From DSOI01 sp041394885 (GTDB lineage: Bacteria > Acidobacteriota > Terriglobia > Bryobacterales > Bryobacteraceae), in the NCBI GenBank assembly GCA_041394885.1, contig JAWKHI010000018.1, positions 1 to 64,000 of the forward strand: DNA of 64,000 nt. Reading direction: 5' to 3'. Below, piece after piece: positions 42,536-50,678 of the stretch. A program made the translations under genes and the position numbers. Positions within the stretch are counted from its first letter, which is position 1. Every line of letters starts with the position of its first letter. The notes under the pieces are model-generated. The model did no database searches, was not told the origin of the DNA, and worked only from the letters and a program-made list of their open reading frames with translations.

Positions 42536-43822
42536 TCATACGGCTTGGACGCCGTCGAAATTCGCGCGCATTACGCGGAGCACATTGCCTCCGATGATCT
42601 TGGCGATGTCGGTCTCGGAATACCCGCGTTGCACCATGCCCACGGTGAACATGGGCCAGTTGGTCCAGGCCATGCTGTCGCGTTGCTCGGGCGTCCCGCC
42701 TCCGAGCGACCCCGGAGGCCAAAGAGCTTCCCATCGAGTGCGCTGCGGACCACGGCGCGGCAGCTTTCGTGATTCCGCCGCGGAATGGCGGGACGTGTAG
42801 GCCACGTCGGTTCCGATGGCGACGTGGTCGGCGCCGAACGTCTTCACCAGGTGGTCGATATGGTCGAGCATGGCGCGGATGTCGCGGGTGCGCCCCAGGA
42901 ATTCAGGAATGCAGCAGACGCCCACCAAGCCACCGGTGTCGCAGATGGCCCGGATGACTTCATCGGGTTTGGCGCGGATATGGGTGTGGAGCGCGGCGCA
43001 CGCCGAGTGGCTGGCGACCATGGGCTTGGCCGAGGCGCGCGCCGCTTCGAGGCTGGTGCGCCAGCCAGAGTGGGCGACGTCTACGATTACGCCGGTACGG
43101 TTCATCTCCGCAATTGCCGCGCGTCCAAAGTCGCTGAGACCGGCATTGGCGGGTTCTCCGCACCCATCGCCGAGCATGTTGCGGCGGTTGTAGGTGAGGT
43201 GCATCATGCGGACGCCCAGTTGAAAAAAGATTCGGATGTAGCGCAGTTCGTCCTCCACCGACACCCAGTCCTGCGTGATGGGCACACCGTTGCCGGTCAT
43301 GGCCACGCAATGGCGGCCGGCCTTCTTTGCCGCGAGGATGTCGCCGGGGACCACCGCCTGGGATACCGATTCCCGCAGCTGATGCGTAACCCAGGTGTAT
43401 CGCGCAAGGCGCTTGATGAGGCGCATGGGATCGGATCCCTCTTCGCCGGCGTTCTGCACGATGCAGGTGACGCCCGCGGCGCGCCATGCGTCGAGATACT
43501 CGGCGCGCTCGGCGACGCTCGAGACATAGCGGGTCATGGCCTGCTCTTCCAGCAGGTCCTGCAACTCGATCGCGGAGGCGCCGGCTTCGATCGCCGCGCG
43601 GATGGAATCGCCGTCGATGGCGGCGCGCGGCATGAAGCCGTAGGACTCTACCACCGTGGCCGCGGCGTGGAGTTCCATGCCGTGCCGGAGGTCACGATCG
43701 CTTGGCTGCAACAGGCGCAGCGCCGTGGCCCGCGCGTTTTCGATGACGCTGTTGGGCGGGGCGAGTTGCGGAGCGGCCATGTAGGCGCCCGCGGGTGTGG
43801 CGAGGAAGGTCCGGCGTCGCAT
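42536..43822 (-). CDS. M19-family (membrane dipeptidase-like) protein with atypical metal site
   Basis: 428-residue amidohydrolase-fold protein of peptidase family M19. A twin-arginine-like start (MRRRTFLATPAGAYMAAPQL) suggests export. Family segments include LRYIRIFFQLGVRMMHLTYN, GLSDFGRAAIAEMNRTGVIV, DVAHSGWRTSLEA and VASHSACAALH (two metal-ligand histidines), and HVAIGTDVAYTSRHS (active-site Asp). The N-terminal HxD metal ligands and the bridging Glu of the usual EGG motif are not seen: the equivalent stretch reads VAMTGNGVPITQD. Start 43822 gives the signal; the frame is open further upstream. Precedes the ceramidase gene by 16 bases and may be in one operon with it. Confidence 0.85.
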   Translation of the reverse strand: MRRRTFLATPAGAYMAAPQLAPPNSVIENARATALRLLQPSDRDLRHGMELHAAATVVESYGFMPRAAIDGDSIRAAIEAGASAIELQDLLEEQAMTRYVSSVAERAEYLDAWRAAGVTCIVQNAGEEGSDPMRLIKRLARYTWVTHQLRESVSQAVVPGDILAAKKAGRHCVAMTGNGVPITQDWVSVEDELRYIRIFFQLGVRMMHLTYNRRNMLGDGCGEPANAGLSDFGRAAIAEMNRTGVIVDVAHSGWRTSLEAARASAKPMVASHSACAALHTHIRAKPDEVIRAICDTGGLVGVCCIPEFLGRTRDIRAMLDHIDHLVKTFGADHVAIGTDVAYTSRHSAAESRKLPRRGPQRTRWEALWPPGSLGGGTPEQRDSMAWTNWPMFTVGMVQRGYSETDIAKIIGGNVLRVMRANFDGVQAV

Positions 43823-43886
43823 CACGGTTCTATACAGTGTATCGAGGCGCGGAAGAAAAATCGGGTCCGCTCGTGGCGCGATGCCG

Positions 43887-43892
43887 TATAAT
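43887..43892 (+). promoter_or_regulatory. -10 element of the VOC gene, near-leaderless
   Basis: TATAAT at 43887-43892 ends 9 bases before the ATG at 43902, so the mRNA would start about 3 bases before the start codon. No good -35 hexamer is present, and no ribosome site. The dipeptidase gene diverges from the same 79-base gap. Confidence 0.45.
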
Positions 43893-43901
43893 CGGCTTAC
43901 T

Positions 43902-44393
43902 ATGGCCAAAGTTAGACCCATTCCAAAGGGATATCACACCGTTACACCCGCCCTCGCCGTGAAAGGCGGAGCCGGTTTCATCAAATTTTGCAAGAAGGTG
44001 TTCGGCGCCACCGAGGTCACGAAGATGACTGGCCCTGGCGGCATCATCCTGCACGCGGAGTTGAAGATCGGCGACTCGTACGTCATGGTGGGCGACGAGA
44101 TGCCAGGAATGGGAAACGCGTCCGCGGCGACACTCGGCGGCACGCCCGCCACGCTGCACGTGTATGTTCCCGATTGTGATGCCGTTTACAATAAGGCCCT
44201 CAAGGCCGGCGCGACCGTGCGCATGCCTCTTGCCGATCAGTTTTGGGGAGATCGCTACGGCGCCGTTGTCGATCCATTCGGCAACGCGTGGGCAATCGCG
44301 ACGCACATCGAGGACGTGGACTTGCCCGAGATGAAACGCCGCGCCAAGAAGATGATGAAGGAAATGGCGGCGGCGGGCGCCGGCGGGTCTTAG
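43902..44393 (+). CDS. VOC-superfamily (PhnB/glyoxalase-like) protein
   Basis: 163-residue vicinal-oxygen-chelate fold protein of the PhnB-like branch. Paired beta-alpha-beta modules: VTPALAVKGGAGFIKFCKKV with FGATEV, LHAELKIGDSYVMVGDEMPG, then LHVYVPDCDAVYNKALKAGA and FWGDRYGAVVDPFGNAWAIA. These proteins are often metal-dependent lyases, dioxygenases or binding proteins; substrate not known. The C-terminal tail is Lys/Met-rich (KRRAKKMMKEM). The ATG at 43902 is chosen because the upstream in-frame region holds the promoter and does not look coding. The beta-barrel gene follows 8 bases later. Confidence 0.9.
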   Translation: MAKVRPIPKGYHTVTPALAVKGGAGFIKFCKKVFGATEVTKMTGPGGIILHAELKIGDSYVMVGDEMPGMGNASAATLGGTPATLHVYVPDCDAVYNKALKAGATVRMPLADQFWGDRYGAVVDPFGNAWAIATHIEDVDLPEMKRRAKKMMKEMAAAGAGGS

Positions 44394-44401
44394 AATAGGC
44401 T

Positions 44402-45043
44402 TTGCATTTCGGTACTTTCTTTCGTCGCGCCTCGTTGGCGAGCGTGGCCGCGTTGAGCGCAGGCATGGCGTGTGCGCAGACGTTCGCGGGAGGCGGAATC
44501 GGTGTATCGGTGTTGTCGGAAGCCGCCAAGGCATCCACTACCTCCATCGGCGCAGCCGCCTCGCTCTATCACGCGGGCAAGGGACCCATCGCGCATGGAT
44601 TCGCCGGCTGGCGATTGCATGAGTACGCTGCCATCCAGGGTCAATACGTCTGGACGCGCAATGCGGTGACATATTCCACGTTGCGCGGGGGGCCTTCAGG
44701 GGCCAGTCTGCTCGAGCAACGGACGGACGTGTCCCAGCATCAGGCGGGCGGCGATTTCCTGTTGTACTTCCGCGACAGCAAGAGTTGGATCCAGCCGTTT
44801 CTGTCGGTGGGGCTGGGAGTGACCCGATTTTCGGGATCGGCGTCCGCGCCGCGCGTCTCCGCGACAAAGCTGGGGCTGCGTGTGGCCGCCGGTGTGGATG
44901 TGATGAGCAAGAGGGGGTGGGGATTCCGCTACGCGTTTCTCGAGACTCTCGGTCCGAATCCGATCGGAGACGCGTTGACGCCCCCTGCCACCAAGGGCCT
45001 GATGACGTTCACGAACTTGTTCGGCGTCATTTGGCAGCGCTAG
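44402..45043 (+). CDS. Outer-membrane beta-barrel protein
   Basis: 213-residue protein with a signal peptide (ASLASVAALSAGMACAQ) and alternating strands ending in an aromatic/basic C-terminus (FTNLFGVIWQR), the pattern of an 8-strand OmpA/OmpW-like barrel. A repeated theme is WRLHEYAAIQGQYVWTRNAV, FLLYFRDSKSWIQPFLSVGL and LGLRVAAGVDVMSKRGWGFR. Function unknown. The start is taken as TTG 44402, 8 bases after the VOC stop; a later TTG (44435) is also possible. Probably co-transcribed with the VOC gene. A small GCGCTA/TAGCGC hairpin overlaps the stop. Confidence 0.75.
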   Translation: MHFGTFFRRASLASVAALSAGMACAQTFAGGGIGVSVLSEAAKASTTSIGAAASLYHAGKGPIAHGFAGWRLHEYAAIQGQYVWTRNAVTYSTLRGGPSGASLLEQRTDVSQHQAGGDFLLYFRDSKSWIQPFLSVGLGVTRFSGSASAPRVSATKLGLRVAAGVDVMSKRGWGFRYAFLETLGPNPIGDALTPPATKGLMTFTNLFGVIWQR

Positions 45044-45110
45044 CCTAGCGCGCACGATGAACGTCACAATCCAAGCCCCACCATAGTCCGGCCCGCAAGC
45101 GGCCCTGAGC

Positions 45111-48100
45111 TTAGTCGGCCGCCGCCGGCCTGTACGCCCGTTCCGCCTTTGCCTTACGCCCCACGGCTCCCAGCCGCGCCATGTACGTGTAAATCACCGG
45201 CGTCAGATACAGCGTAATGAGCTGCGAAAACATCAGGCCACCCACCACGCACAGGCCCAGCGGCCGCCGCGCGTCTCCGCCCGCTCCGTAACCGAGCGCG
45301 ATCGGTAGCGCCCCGAACAGCGCGCACATCGTTGTCATCATGATCGGACGAAACCGGATGAGACAGCCCTGGTAGATTGCTTCGTCAGGCGCCATACCCT
45401 GATTGCGCTCCGCATCCAGCGCGAAATCAATCTGCATGATCGCGTTCTTCTTGACGATTCCTATGAGCAGAATCAGCCCGACGAAAGAGTAAATATTGAG
45501 GTCCAGCTTGAATAAGTACAGAGTAAGTAGCGCGCCGAATCCCGCCGACGGCAAACCCGAGAGGATGGTCAGCGGATGGAAGAAGCTCTCGTACAATATT
45601 CCGAGTACGATATACACGACCAGGATCGCCACCACCAGCAGCACCATCAGTGACTGTGTGGATTGTTCGAAAGCCTGCGCCGTCCCCTGAAACGTCGTCG
45701 TGATCGTCGCCGGCAACACGCCGAGCGCCGCCTCGCGAACGCGCTCCACCGCTTCGCCCAATGAAACGCCCGGCGCCAGGTTGAACGAGAGCGTAACCGC
45801 GGGTAGCTGTCCATAGTGGTTGATCGTCTGTGGACCCGCCTTCGGCTCCAGCCGCGCCAACGTATCCAGCGGAACCAGAGCTCCCGTGCCAGACCGTACA
45901 TACAGCGCCGAGAGCAGTGACGGGTCCGCCTGGAACTCGCGTTCCACTTCGAGTAGCACCCGGTATTGGTTGTCCGGCGCGTAGATAGTCGAAATCCATC
46001 GCGGCCCGTAAGCGCTATAGAGAGCGCTTTCGATCTGCTCCGGCGTCACATGCAGCGAGTCTGCCCGGTCCCGCTCGATCACGATATTCATCTGCGGCGA
46101 CTTGATTTGCAGGTCGCTCGTCACATCCATCAGGCCCGGAATGCCGCCCATCCGAGCCTCCATCGCTTGTGCGGACTTGTACAGCTCCTCCGTGTCCGTT
46201 CCCATCAGCGTGTACTGATACAGACTCTTGGTGAGCGACCCCCCGATGCGCACCGCCGGCGGGTTCTGCAGAAACGCCCGCATGCTGGGCAGGCTGTTCA
46301 ACTCCGGCCGCAACTGTGCGATCACCTCATCCACGTTCGCGTCGCGCTCACTGCGGTGCTTGAGATGGAAGAACATCCGGCCGTAGTTCGGCCCGGCGTT
46401 GGCCACCGCCGAACTGCCGCCTCCGACGCCGGCGAAGAATGACTCGATGTTCGGATTCTTCTGAGCGATGTGGATCAGCTTCTCCTGTTCCCGTAACAGG
46501 TCCGTGTGCGAGGTGCCTTGCGCGGCCTCGGTCGTCGTAAAGATTTGGCCGTTGTCCTCCGATGGCAGGAATCCTTTGGGGATCTGCCCGAACAGCCAGA
46601 TGGTGGCCCCCAATATCGCGACGCTGAAGATCAGGAAGGCAGGCCGGTGGCGCAGCGTGAACTGCAGCGTCCCGTCATACAAGCGGAGCAGCCAGTCGAA
46701 AACCGCCTCCGTCTTGCGGAAAAACCAGCCGTGCTGCGTGTGGGCGCGCAGAAACCGCGCCGCGAGCATGGGTGTCAGCGTGACTGAAACAAACCCCGAT
46801 ACCAGAATCGCCGCCACGATCGTCACTGCGAATTCCCGGAACAGCCTGCCGAGAATGCCGCCCATGAACAGCAGTGGGATGAAGACCGCCGCCAGCGACA
46901 CCGTCATCGAGATGATGGTGAATCCGACTTCGCGCGCGCCGCGGAACGCCGCCTGCATCGGTGGCTCACCCGCTTCGATGTGCCGCACGATGTTCTCGAG
47001 CACCACGATCGCGTCGTCCACCACGAATCCGATGGCCAGAATGAGCGCCATCATCGACAGGTTGTCGAGCGAATAGTCGCACAGGTACATCACCGAGAAG
47101 GTTCCGATCACCGACAGCGGCAGCGCCAGCGATGGAATGATGGTGGCGGATAGATTCCGTAGGAACAGGAAAATCACCATCACCACCAAACCGAACGTCA
47201 GGTACATCGTGAACTGTATGTCGTGGAATGACTCGCGTATCGTCTGCGACCTGTCAAATAAGACCTCGAGAGCCACCGACGGCGGAAACTGCTTGCGAAA
47301 CTGATCGAGTAGAACCCGCACATTGTCCGCCACCTCCACCGTGTTGGTTCCCGGTTGGCGCAGAATGCTGAGCGTCACCGAGCGGTCGCTCGACGTGCGG
47401 GTGTTGTACCATGCCGCGGCCTTGTCGTCTTCCACCGAGTCCGTTACCGTCGCGATCTCGCGCAGCCGGATCGGCGTCCCGTTCCGGTAGGCGACAATCA
47501 GCGGGCCGTACGCGTCCGCGTTGGTGAGTTGCCCGGATGCCTGCAGCGTTACCATCCTGTCCGCGCCGTACAACGTGCCCACCGGCAGGTTCACGTTGTG
47601 CCGCCGGATCGCCTGTTCCACTTCGTCGATCCCGATCCCCCGCGCCGCCAGCTTCTTCGGATTCACCTGCACCCGCACCGCGTATTTCTGTGACCCCAGT
47701 ATCTGCACCTGCGCCACGCCCGACACCATGGAAAGACGCTGCGCCATCATCGTATCGGCGTACTCATGCAGCCGGTACAACGGCATCGTGGATGACTTCA
47801 GAGCGAGAAAAAAGATCGGTTGATCGGCCGGATTCACCTTGCGGAACGTCGGCGGTGTCGGCATCCCGGCCGGCAGAAACGGCCCCGCTTGCGTGATCGC
47901 CGCCTGCACATCCTGCGCGCCGCCGTCGAGCGTCCGGCTCAACGCGAACTGCAACGTTACCGTCGTGGCGCCCAGCGCCGAGATCGACGTCATCGAATCC
48001 AGACCTTCTATGGTCGAGAATTGCCGCTCCAGTGGCGTTGCCACAGCCGCCGCCATCGTCTCCGGATTCGCACCCGGCAGCGACGCCGTCACCACCAGCG

Positions 48101-48248
48101 TCGGGAAGTCCACGTTGGGCAGGTCCGACACGGGGAGAGACCGGTAGGCCACTACGCCGAACAACAGAATCGCCACCATCACCAGCGTCGTCGCCACCGC
48201 GCGGCGGATAAAGATTTCGGTCACGCCTCCTGAATCAGGCTTTTGCAT
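45111..48248 (-). CDS. MdtB/AcrB-type multidrug RND efflux permease
   Basis: 1045-residue inner-membrane proton antiporter of the HAE1 (drug efflux) branch. Hallmarks are VSDLPNVDFPTLVVTASLPG after helix 1, the pore-domain LPAGMPTPPTFRKVNPADQP, the transmembrane proton-relay motif AIGFVVDDAIVVLENIVRHI, a central GGILGRLFREFAVT and the second-half LNIYSFVGLILLIGIVKKNA. PNVDFPTLVV and LPAGMPTPP are typical of the MdtB/MdtC-MuxB branch, which often works as heterotrimers, but only one permease gene is present. It follows its adaptor gene by 7 bases; no outer-membrane channel gene is adjacent, so a shared TolC-like protein would be needed. Confidence 0.95.
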   Translation of the reverse strand: MQKPDSGGVTEIFIRRAVATTLVMVAILLFGVVAYRSLPVSDLPNVDFPTLVVTASLPGANPETMAAAVATPLERQFSTIEGLDSMTSISALGATTVTLQFALSRTLDGGAQDVQAAITQAGPFLPAGMPTPPTFRKVNPADQPIFFLALKSSTMPLYRLHEYADTMMAQRLSMVSGVAQVQILGSQKYAVRVQVNPKKLAARGIGIDEVEQAIRRHNVNLPVGTLYGADRMVTLQASGQLTNADAYGPLIVAYRNGTPIRLREIATVTDSVEDDKAAAWYNTRTSSDRSVTLSILRQPGTNTVEVADNVRVLLDQFRKQFPPSVALEVLFDRSQTIRESFHDIQFTMYLTFGLVVMVIFLFLRNLSATIIPSLALPLSVIGTFSVMYLCDYSLDNLSMMALILAIGFVVDDAIVVLENIVRHIEAGEPPMQAAFRGAREVGFTIISMTVSLAAVFIPLLFMGGILGRLFREFAVTIVAAILVSGFVSVTLTPMLAARFLRAHTQHGWFFRKTEAVFDWLLRLYDGTLQFTLRHRPAFLIFSVAILGATIWLFGQIPKGFLPSEDNGQIFTTTEAAQGTSHTDLLREQEKLIHIAQKNPNIESFFAGVGGGSSAVANAGPNYGRMFFHLKHRSERDANVDEVIAQLRPELNSLPSMRAFLQNPPAVRIGGSLTKSLYQYTLMGTDTEELYKSAQAMEARMGGIPGLMDVTSDLQIKSPQMNIVIERDRADSLHVTPEQIESALYSAYGPRWISTIYAPDNQYRVLLEVEREFQADPSLLSALYVRSGTGALVPLDTLARLEPKAGPQTINHYGQLPAVTLSFNLAPGVSLGEAVERVREAALGVLPATITTTFQGTAQAFEQSTQSLMVLLVVAILVVYIVLGILYESFFHPLTILSGLPSAGFGALLTLYLFKLDLNIYSFVGLILLIGIVKKNAIMQIDFALDAERNQGMAPDEAIYQGCLIRFRPIMMTTMCALFGALPIALGYGAGGDARRPLGLCVVGGLMFSQLITLYLTPVIYTYMARLGAVGRKAKAERAYRPAAAD

Positions 48249-48255
48249 CAGTAAC

Positions 48256-49443
48256 CTATGACGCCTTCACTTTCATCCCGGGCGTAAGGCGCAACTGCCC
48301 ATCGGTCACCACGGTCTCGCCCGCGGCGAGTCCTTCCAAGATCGACGTCAGATCCTCAACGCGCGGGCCGGGCTTCACCACGCGAAGCTCCACGGTCGTG
48401 TCCGGCTTCACCACGTACACGTAGTAGCCTTGTTGCCCCGTCTGCACCGCCGCTGCCGGCACCGTCACCGTCGCCGGGCGATCTTCCAGCCGCAGTTTCA
48501 CGTCCACGAATTGCCCCGGCCACAAGCGGGAATCCGAGTTGGCGAACGTGCCGCGCAGACGAATCGTACCCGTCATGGCATCGATCGCGTTGTCGATGAA
48601 ATCCAGCTTTCCGGTAACCGGCGGACGGTCGTCGCCTGGCGTCGTGGCGCGGACGCCCAGTCCCCCAGCCACACGCCGGCGCACCTGCGCCAAATGCTCT
48701 TCCGGGATGGCGAACGACACGAACACCGGCTGGATCTGGTGGATCACCACCAGCTCCTGGTCATTCGCCTTTACGAGATTGCCCGCCTTCACGATCACCG
48801 ATCCCGCCCGCCCGTGGATCGGCGACTTTAAATAGCAGTAAGACAAGTTGAGCCGCGCGTTGGCGAGCGCCGCCTCATCGGCCAGGATCGCTGCCCGCAC
48901 GCTCTCGATCCCAGCGCTCTGCGCGCGCACCGCCGTGCGCCTCGCTCGCGCTTCCACCGCGGCCTGATCCGCCATTTCGCGCGAGAAGATTCCCTGTTCC
49001 GCCAGCTTGCCGTACCGTTCCGCCTGTTTTCCATAGTGGGCGTCCTGCGCCTCCGCGCTCGCTAGCGTTGCCTCGTTTTGCTTCAGGAGCGCACGGTCCC
49101 GCGCGATATTTGCTTCCAGTTGCCGTATGGCTTCGAGGTAGGGCTTGTCCCAGACATCGAAAAGACGCTCGCCGGCCTTGACCATCTGGCCATCGGCGAT
49201 ATGGACTTTCATCAGGGTTCCGCTCACCAGCGCCTTCACCGCCACCGTCGTCGAGGCCTCTACGTTGCCGACGGCCGCGATTTCCACCGGCACCGTCCGC
49301 GTCTCCGAGATCGCCACCCGAACCGGCGCCGGCGGCGGTGCTGTTGCCGCACCCGCGGCCTGCGTCGAGGACCTCTGGCACGAGGCGAGACAAACGCAGA
49401 CCGCTGCCGCGGCGAAAGCATGGCGATTGTTGAATCGGTGCAT
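48256..49443 (-). CDS. MdtA-like RND membrane fusion lipoprotein
   Basis: 395-residue periplasmic adaptor of the drug efflux pump. A lipobox-type signal (VCVCLASC, Cys22) suggests it is anchored as a lipoprotein. The order is: barrel-sandwich halves (VGNVEASTTVAVKALVSGTL and SYCYLKSPIHGRAGSVIVKA), a long coiled-coil hairpin (~95-185), a beta-barrel (GKLDFIDNAIDAMTGTIRLR, TFANSDSRLWPGQFVDVKLR), and a membrane-proximal domain ending VVTDGQLRLTPGMKVKAS. The RLWPGQFVDV motif is typical of MdtA. First gene of the pair; a 14-base palindrome lies directly before its ATG. Confidence 0.95.
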   Translation of the reverse strand: MHRFNNRHAFAAAAVCVCLASCQRSSTQAAGAATAPPPAPVRVAISETRTVPVEIAAVGNVEASTTVAVKALVSGTLMKVHIADGQMVKAGERLFDVWDKPYLEAIRQLEANIARDRALLKQNEATLASAEAQDAHYGKQAERYGKLAEQGIFSREMADQAAVEARARRTAVRAQSAGIESVRAAILADEAALANARLNLSYCYLKSPIHGRAGSVIVKAGNLVKANDQELVVIHQIQPVFVSFAIPEEHLAQVRRRVAGGLGVRATTPGDDRPPVTGKLDFIDNAIDAMTGTIRLRGTFANSDSRLWPGQFVDVKLRLEDRPATVTVPAAAVQTGQQGYYVYVVKPDTTVELRVVKPGPRVEDLTSILEGLAAGETVVTDGQLRLTPGMKVKAS

Positions 49444-49457
49444 TGGTTACATAACCA
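49444..49457. promoter_or_regulatory. Palindrome abutting the mdtA-like start codon
   Basis: TGGTTA-CA-TAACCA, a perfect 6+6 inverted repeat directly next to the ATG on the minus strand. Its position over the ribosome-binding region makes it a candidate operator for a repressor of the efflux pair; no regulator gene is adjacent. Confidence 0.45.
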
Positions 49458-49800
49458 GGATACTTCCGCCCGGGGTAGTTTTTCCGTTCACGCGATCCGG
49501 AAAAGCCTATCCCCTCTGTTGCTGCGCCGGCGTCGCGCGGGCCCCGAGTCCCGGCCTCCGGACTGCTACACTGCGTATGCGAAAGCCGGTCTCGGGTCTC
49601 GGAACGGCCCGCGATAGAAGTCAAGGATGCGGCGAAGTTAACGAAAATGACGGAACAAAGCCAATTCGAATGGGTTTTAACTAATTGCAATGAAGATAGT
49701 TACCCCACTTTCGGCTTGCGCCGGACAAACCCGATTTTCACCTTTTTACAGGATCGGGAAACCCAATCCCGGCGAGAGGCGTAGACTGAGGAGTGGAGGG
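49458..49800. other. 343-base gap with divergent regulatory sequence
   Basis: No convincing gene, tRNA or known riboswitch is seen. The part nearest the next gene contains CCCGAT (49730-49735) pairing with ATCGGG (49753-49758) around a 17-base loop, a possible 5' leader hairpin of the gene at 49801. The middle (49620-49700) is AT-richer than the surroundings and probably holds its promoter, but no clear -35/-10 pair is visible. Confidence 0.4.
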
Positions 49801-50595
49801 ATGCGTATGTTGTACCTGATGTTTCTCGCCGCCGCCGGGCTCTACGCCCAGGCGGGCGATGCGCCCGATCCGGTTTCTCCGCCGGGAGGTCAAGTGTTTC
49901 AAGTGGATACCGGTACGCGTATTCCTCTCAGCCTCATCAATAGCATCTCCACCAAGCAGGCCGCCGAGGGCGACCGCGTCTACCTCGAGAGCGTCTTTCC
50001 CATCCTCGTCGACGGCCGCATCGTCATCCCGCCCGGCAGCTACGTGGCTGGCACCGTCACCAGTGTCAAGCGCGCCGGCCGCCTCAAGGGCCGCGCCGAG
50101 TTGTTCGTCCGCTTTGACTCTCTCACCCTCCCCAACGGCGTCACCCGCGATTTTCGCGCTCGCATCGGCTCGCTCGACGGCCAGGCCGGCGAAGAACTCG
50201 ACCGCACCGAGGGTAAGGTCAAAGGCGAGGGCAACCGCGGTGGCGACGCCCGTACTGTCGGCGAGGCCGCGGCTGGAGGCACTACCATTGGCGCCATCGC
50301 TGGTTCCGCCGCCGGACGCTCCGGCATGGGCGCGGGTATCGGCGCCGCCGCCGGCGCCACCGCCGGCTTGGTCGGCGTCCTTCTCCAGCGCGGCCCGGAC
50401 GCGGTTCTCGCCCGCGGCTCCACGATCGAAATGGTCCTTGATCGTTCGCTTGCCTTCTCGCCGGACGAACTCGACTTTGACAACGCCTCCGCCGGCCGGA
50501 GGTCCTTCAATGGGCCCTCGGGTCCTTCCCCTAGGAAGCAGCGTCAGCCTCTTCCCCTACCCGGGCGAGGTATTCCTGGGAACCGGATTCCGTAG
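49801..50595 (+). CDS. Exported glycine-rich (glycine-zipper) protein, TrbI-like fold
   Basis: 264-residue protein with a signal peptide (MLYLMFLAAAGLYAQ). Residues ~30-110 form a beta-rich domain (TRIPLSLINSISTKQAAEGD, LVDGRIVIPPGSYVAGTVTS, GRAELFVRFDSLTLPNGVTR), a pattern shared with the TrbI/VirB10 C-terminal domain. A glycine zipper (AIAGSAAGRSGMGAGIGAAA) follows, which may insert into membranes. The C-terminal ~30 residues are Pro/Arg-rich and differ from the expected family ending, so a late frameshift is possible. AGTGGAGGG lies just before the ATG. A hairpin terminator overlaps the stop codon. Role unknown, probably envelope-associated. Confidence 0.72.
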   Translation: MRMLYLMFLAAAGLYAQAGDAPDPVSPPGGQVFQVDTGTRIPLSLINSISTKQAAEGDRVYLESVFPILVDGRIVIPPGSYVAGTVTSVKRAGRLKGRAELFVRFDSLTLPNGVTRDFRARIGSLDGQAGEELDRTEGKVKGEGNRGGDARTVGEAAAGGTTIGAIAGSAAGRSGMGAGIGAAAGATAGLVGVLLQRGPDAVLARGSTIEMVLDRSLAFSPDELDFDNASAGRRSFNGPSGPSPRKQRQPLPLPGRGIPGNRIP

Positions 50596-50620
50596 GGGCG
50601 CGGCCCCCTACGGGCATTTT
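50590..50620 (+). terminator. Intrinsic terminator overlapping the stop codon
   Basis: CCGTAGGGG (50590-50598) pairs with CCCCTACGG (50605-50613) around a 6-base loop; GCATTTT follows. The left arm contains the TAG stop of the glycine-zipper gene, so termination occurs right at the end of the coding sequence. Confidence 0.65.
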
Positions 50621-50678
50621 CCCCATTGCACCCCTAATCCTCCTTACCGGATCCGACGATGAGAAGAGGGAACGGGCT

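Noticed and set aside
49715..49800. Possible c-di-GMP (GEMM) or other riboswitch before the glycine-zipper gene
   Set aside because: A hairpin and purine-rich segments are present, but the conserved GEMM core and tetraloop-receptor sequences are not.
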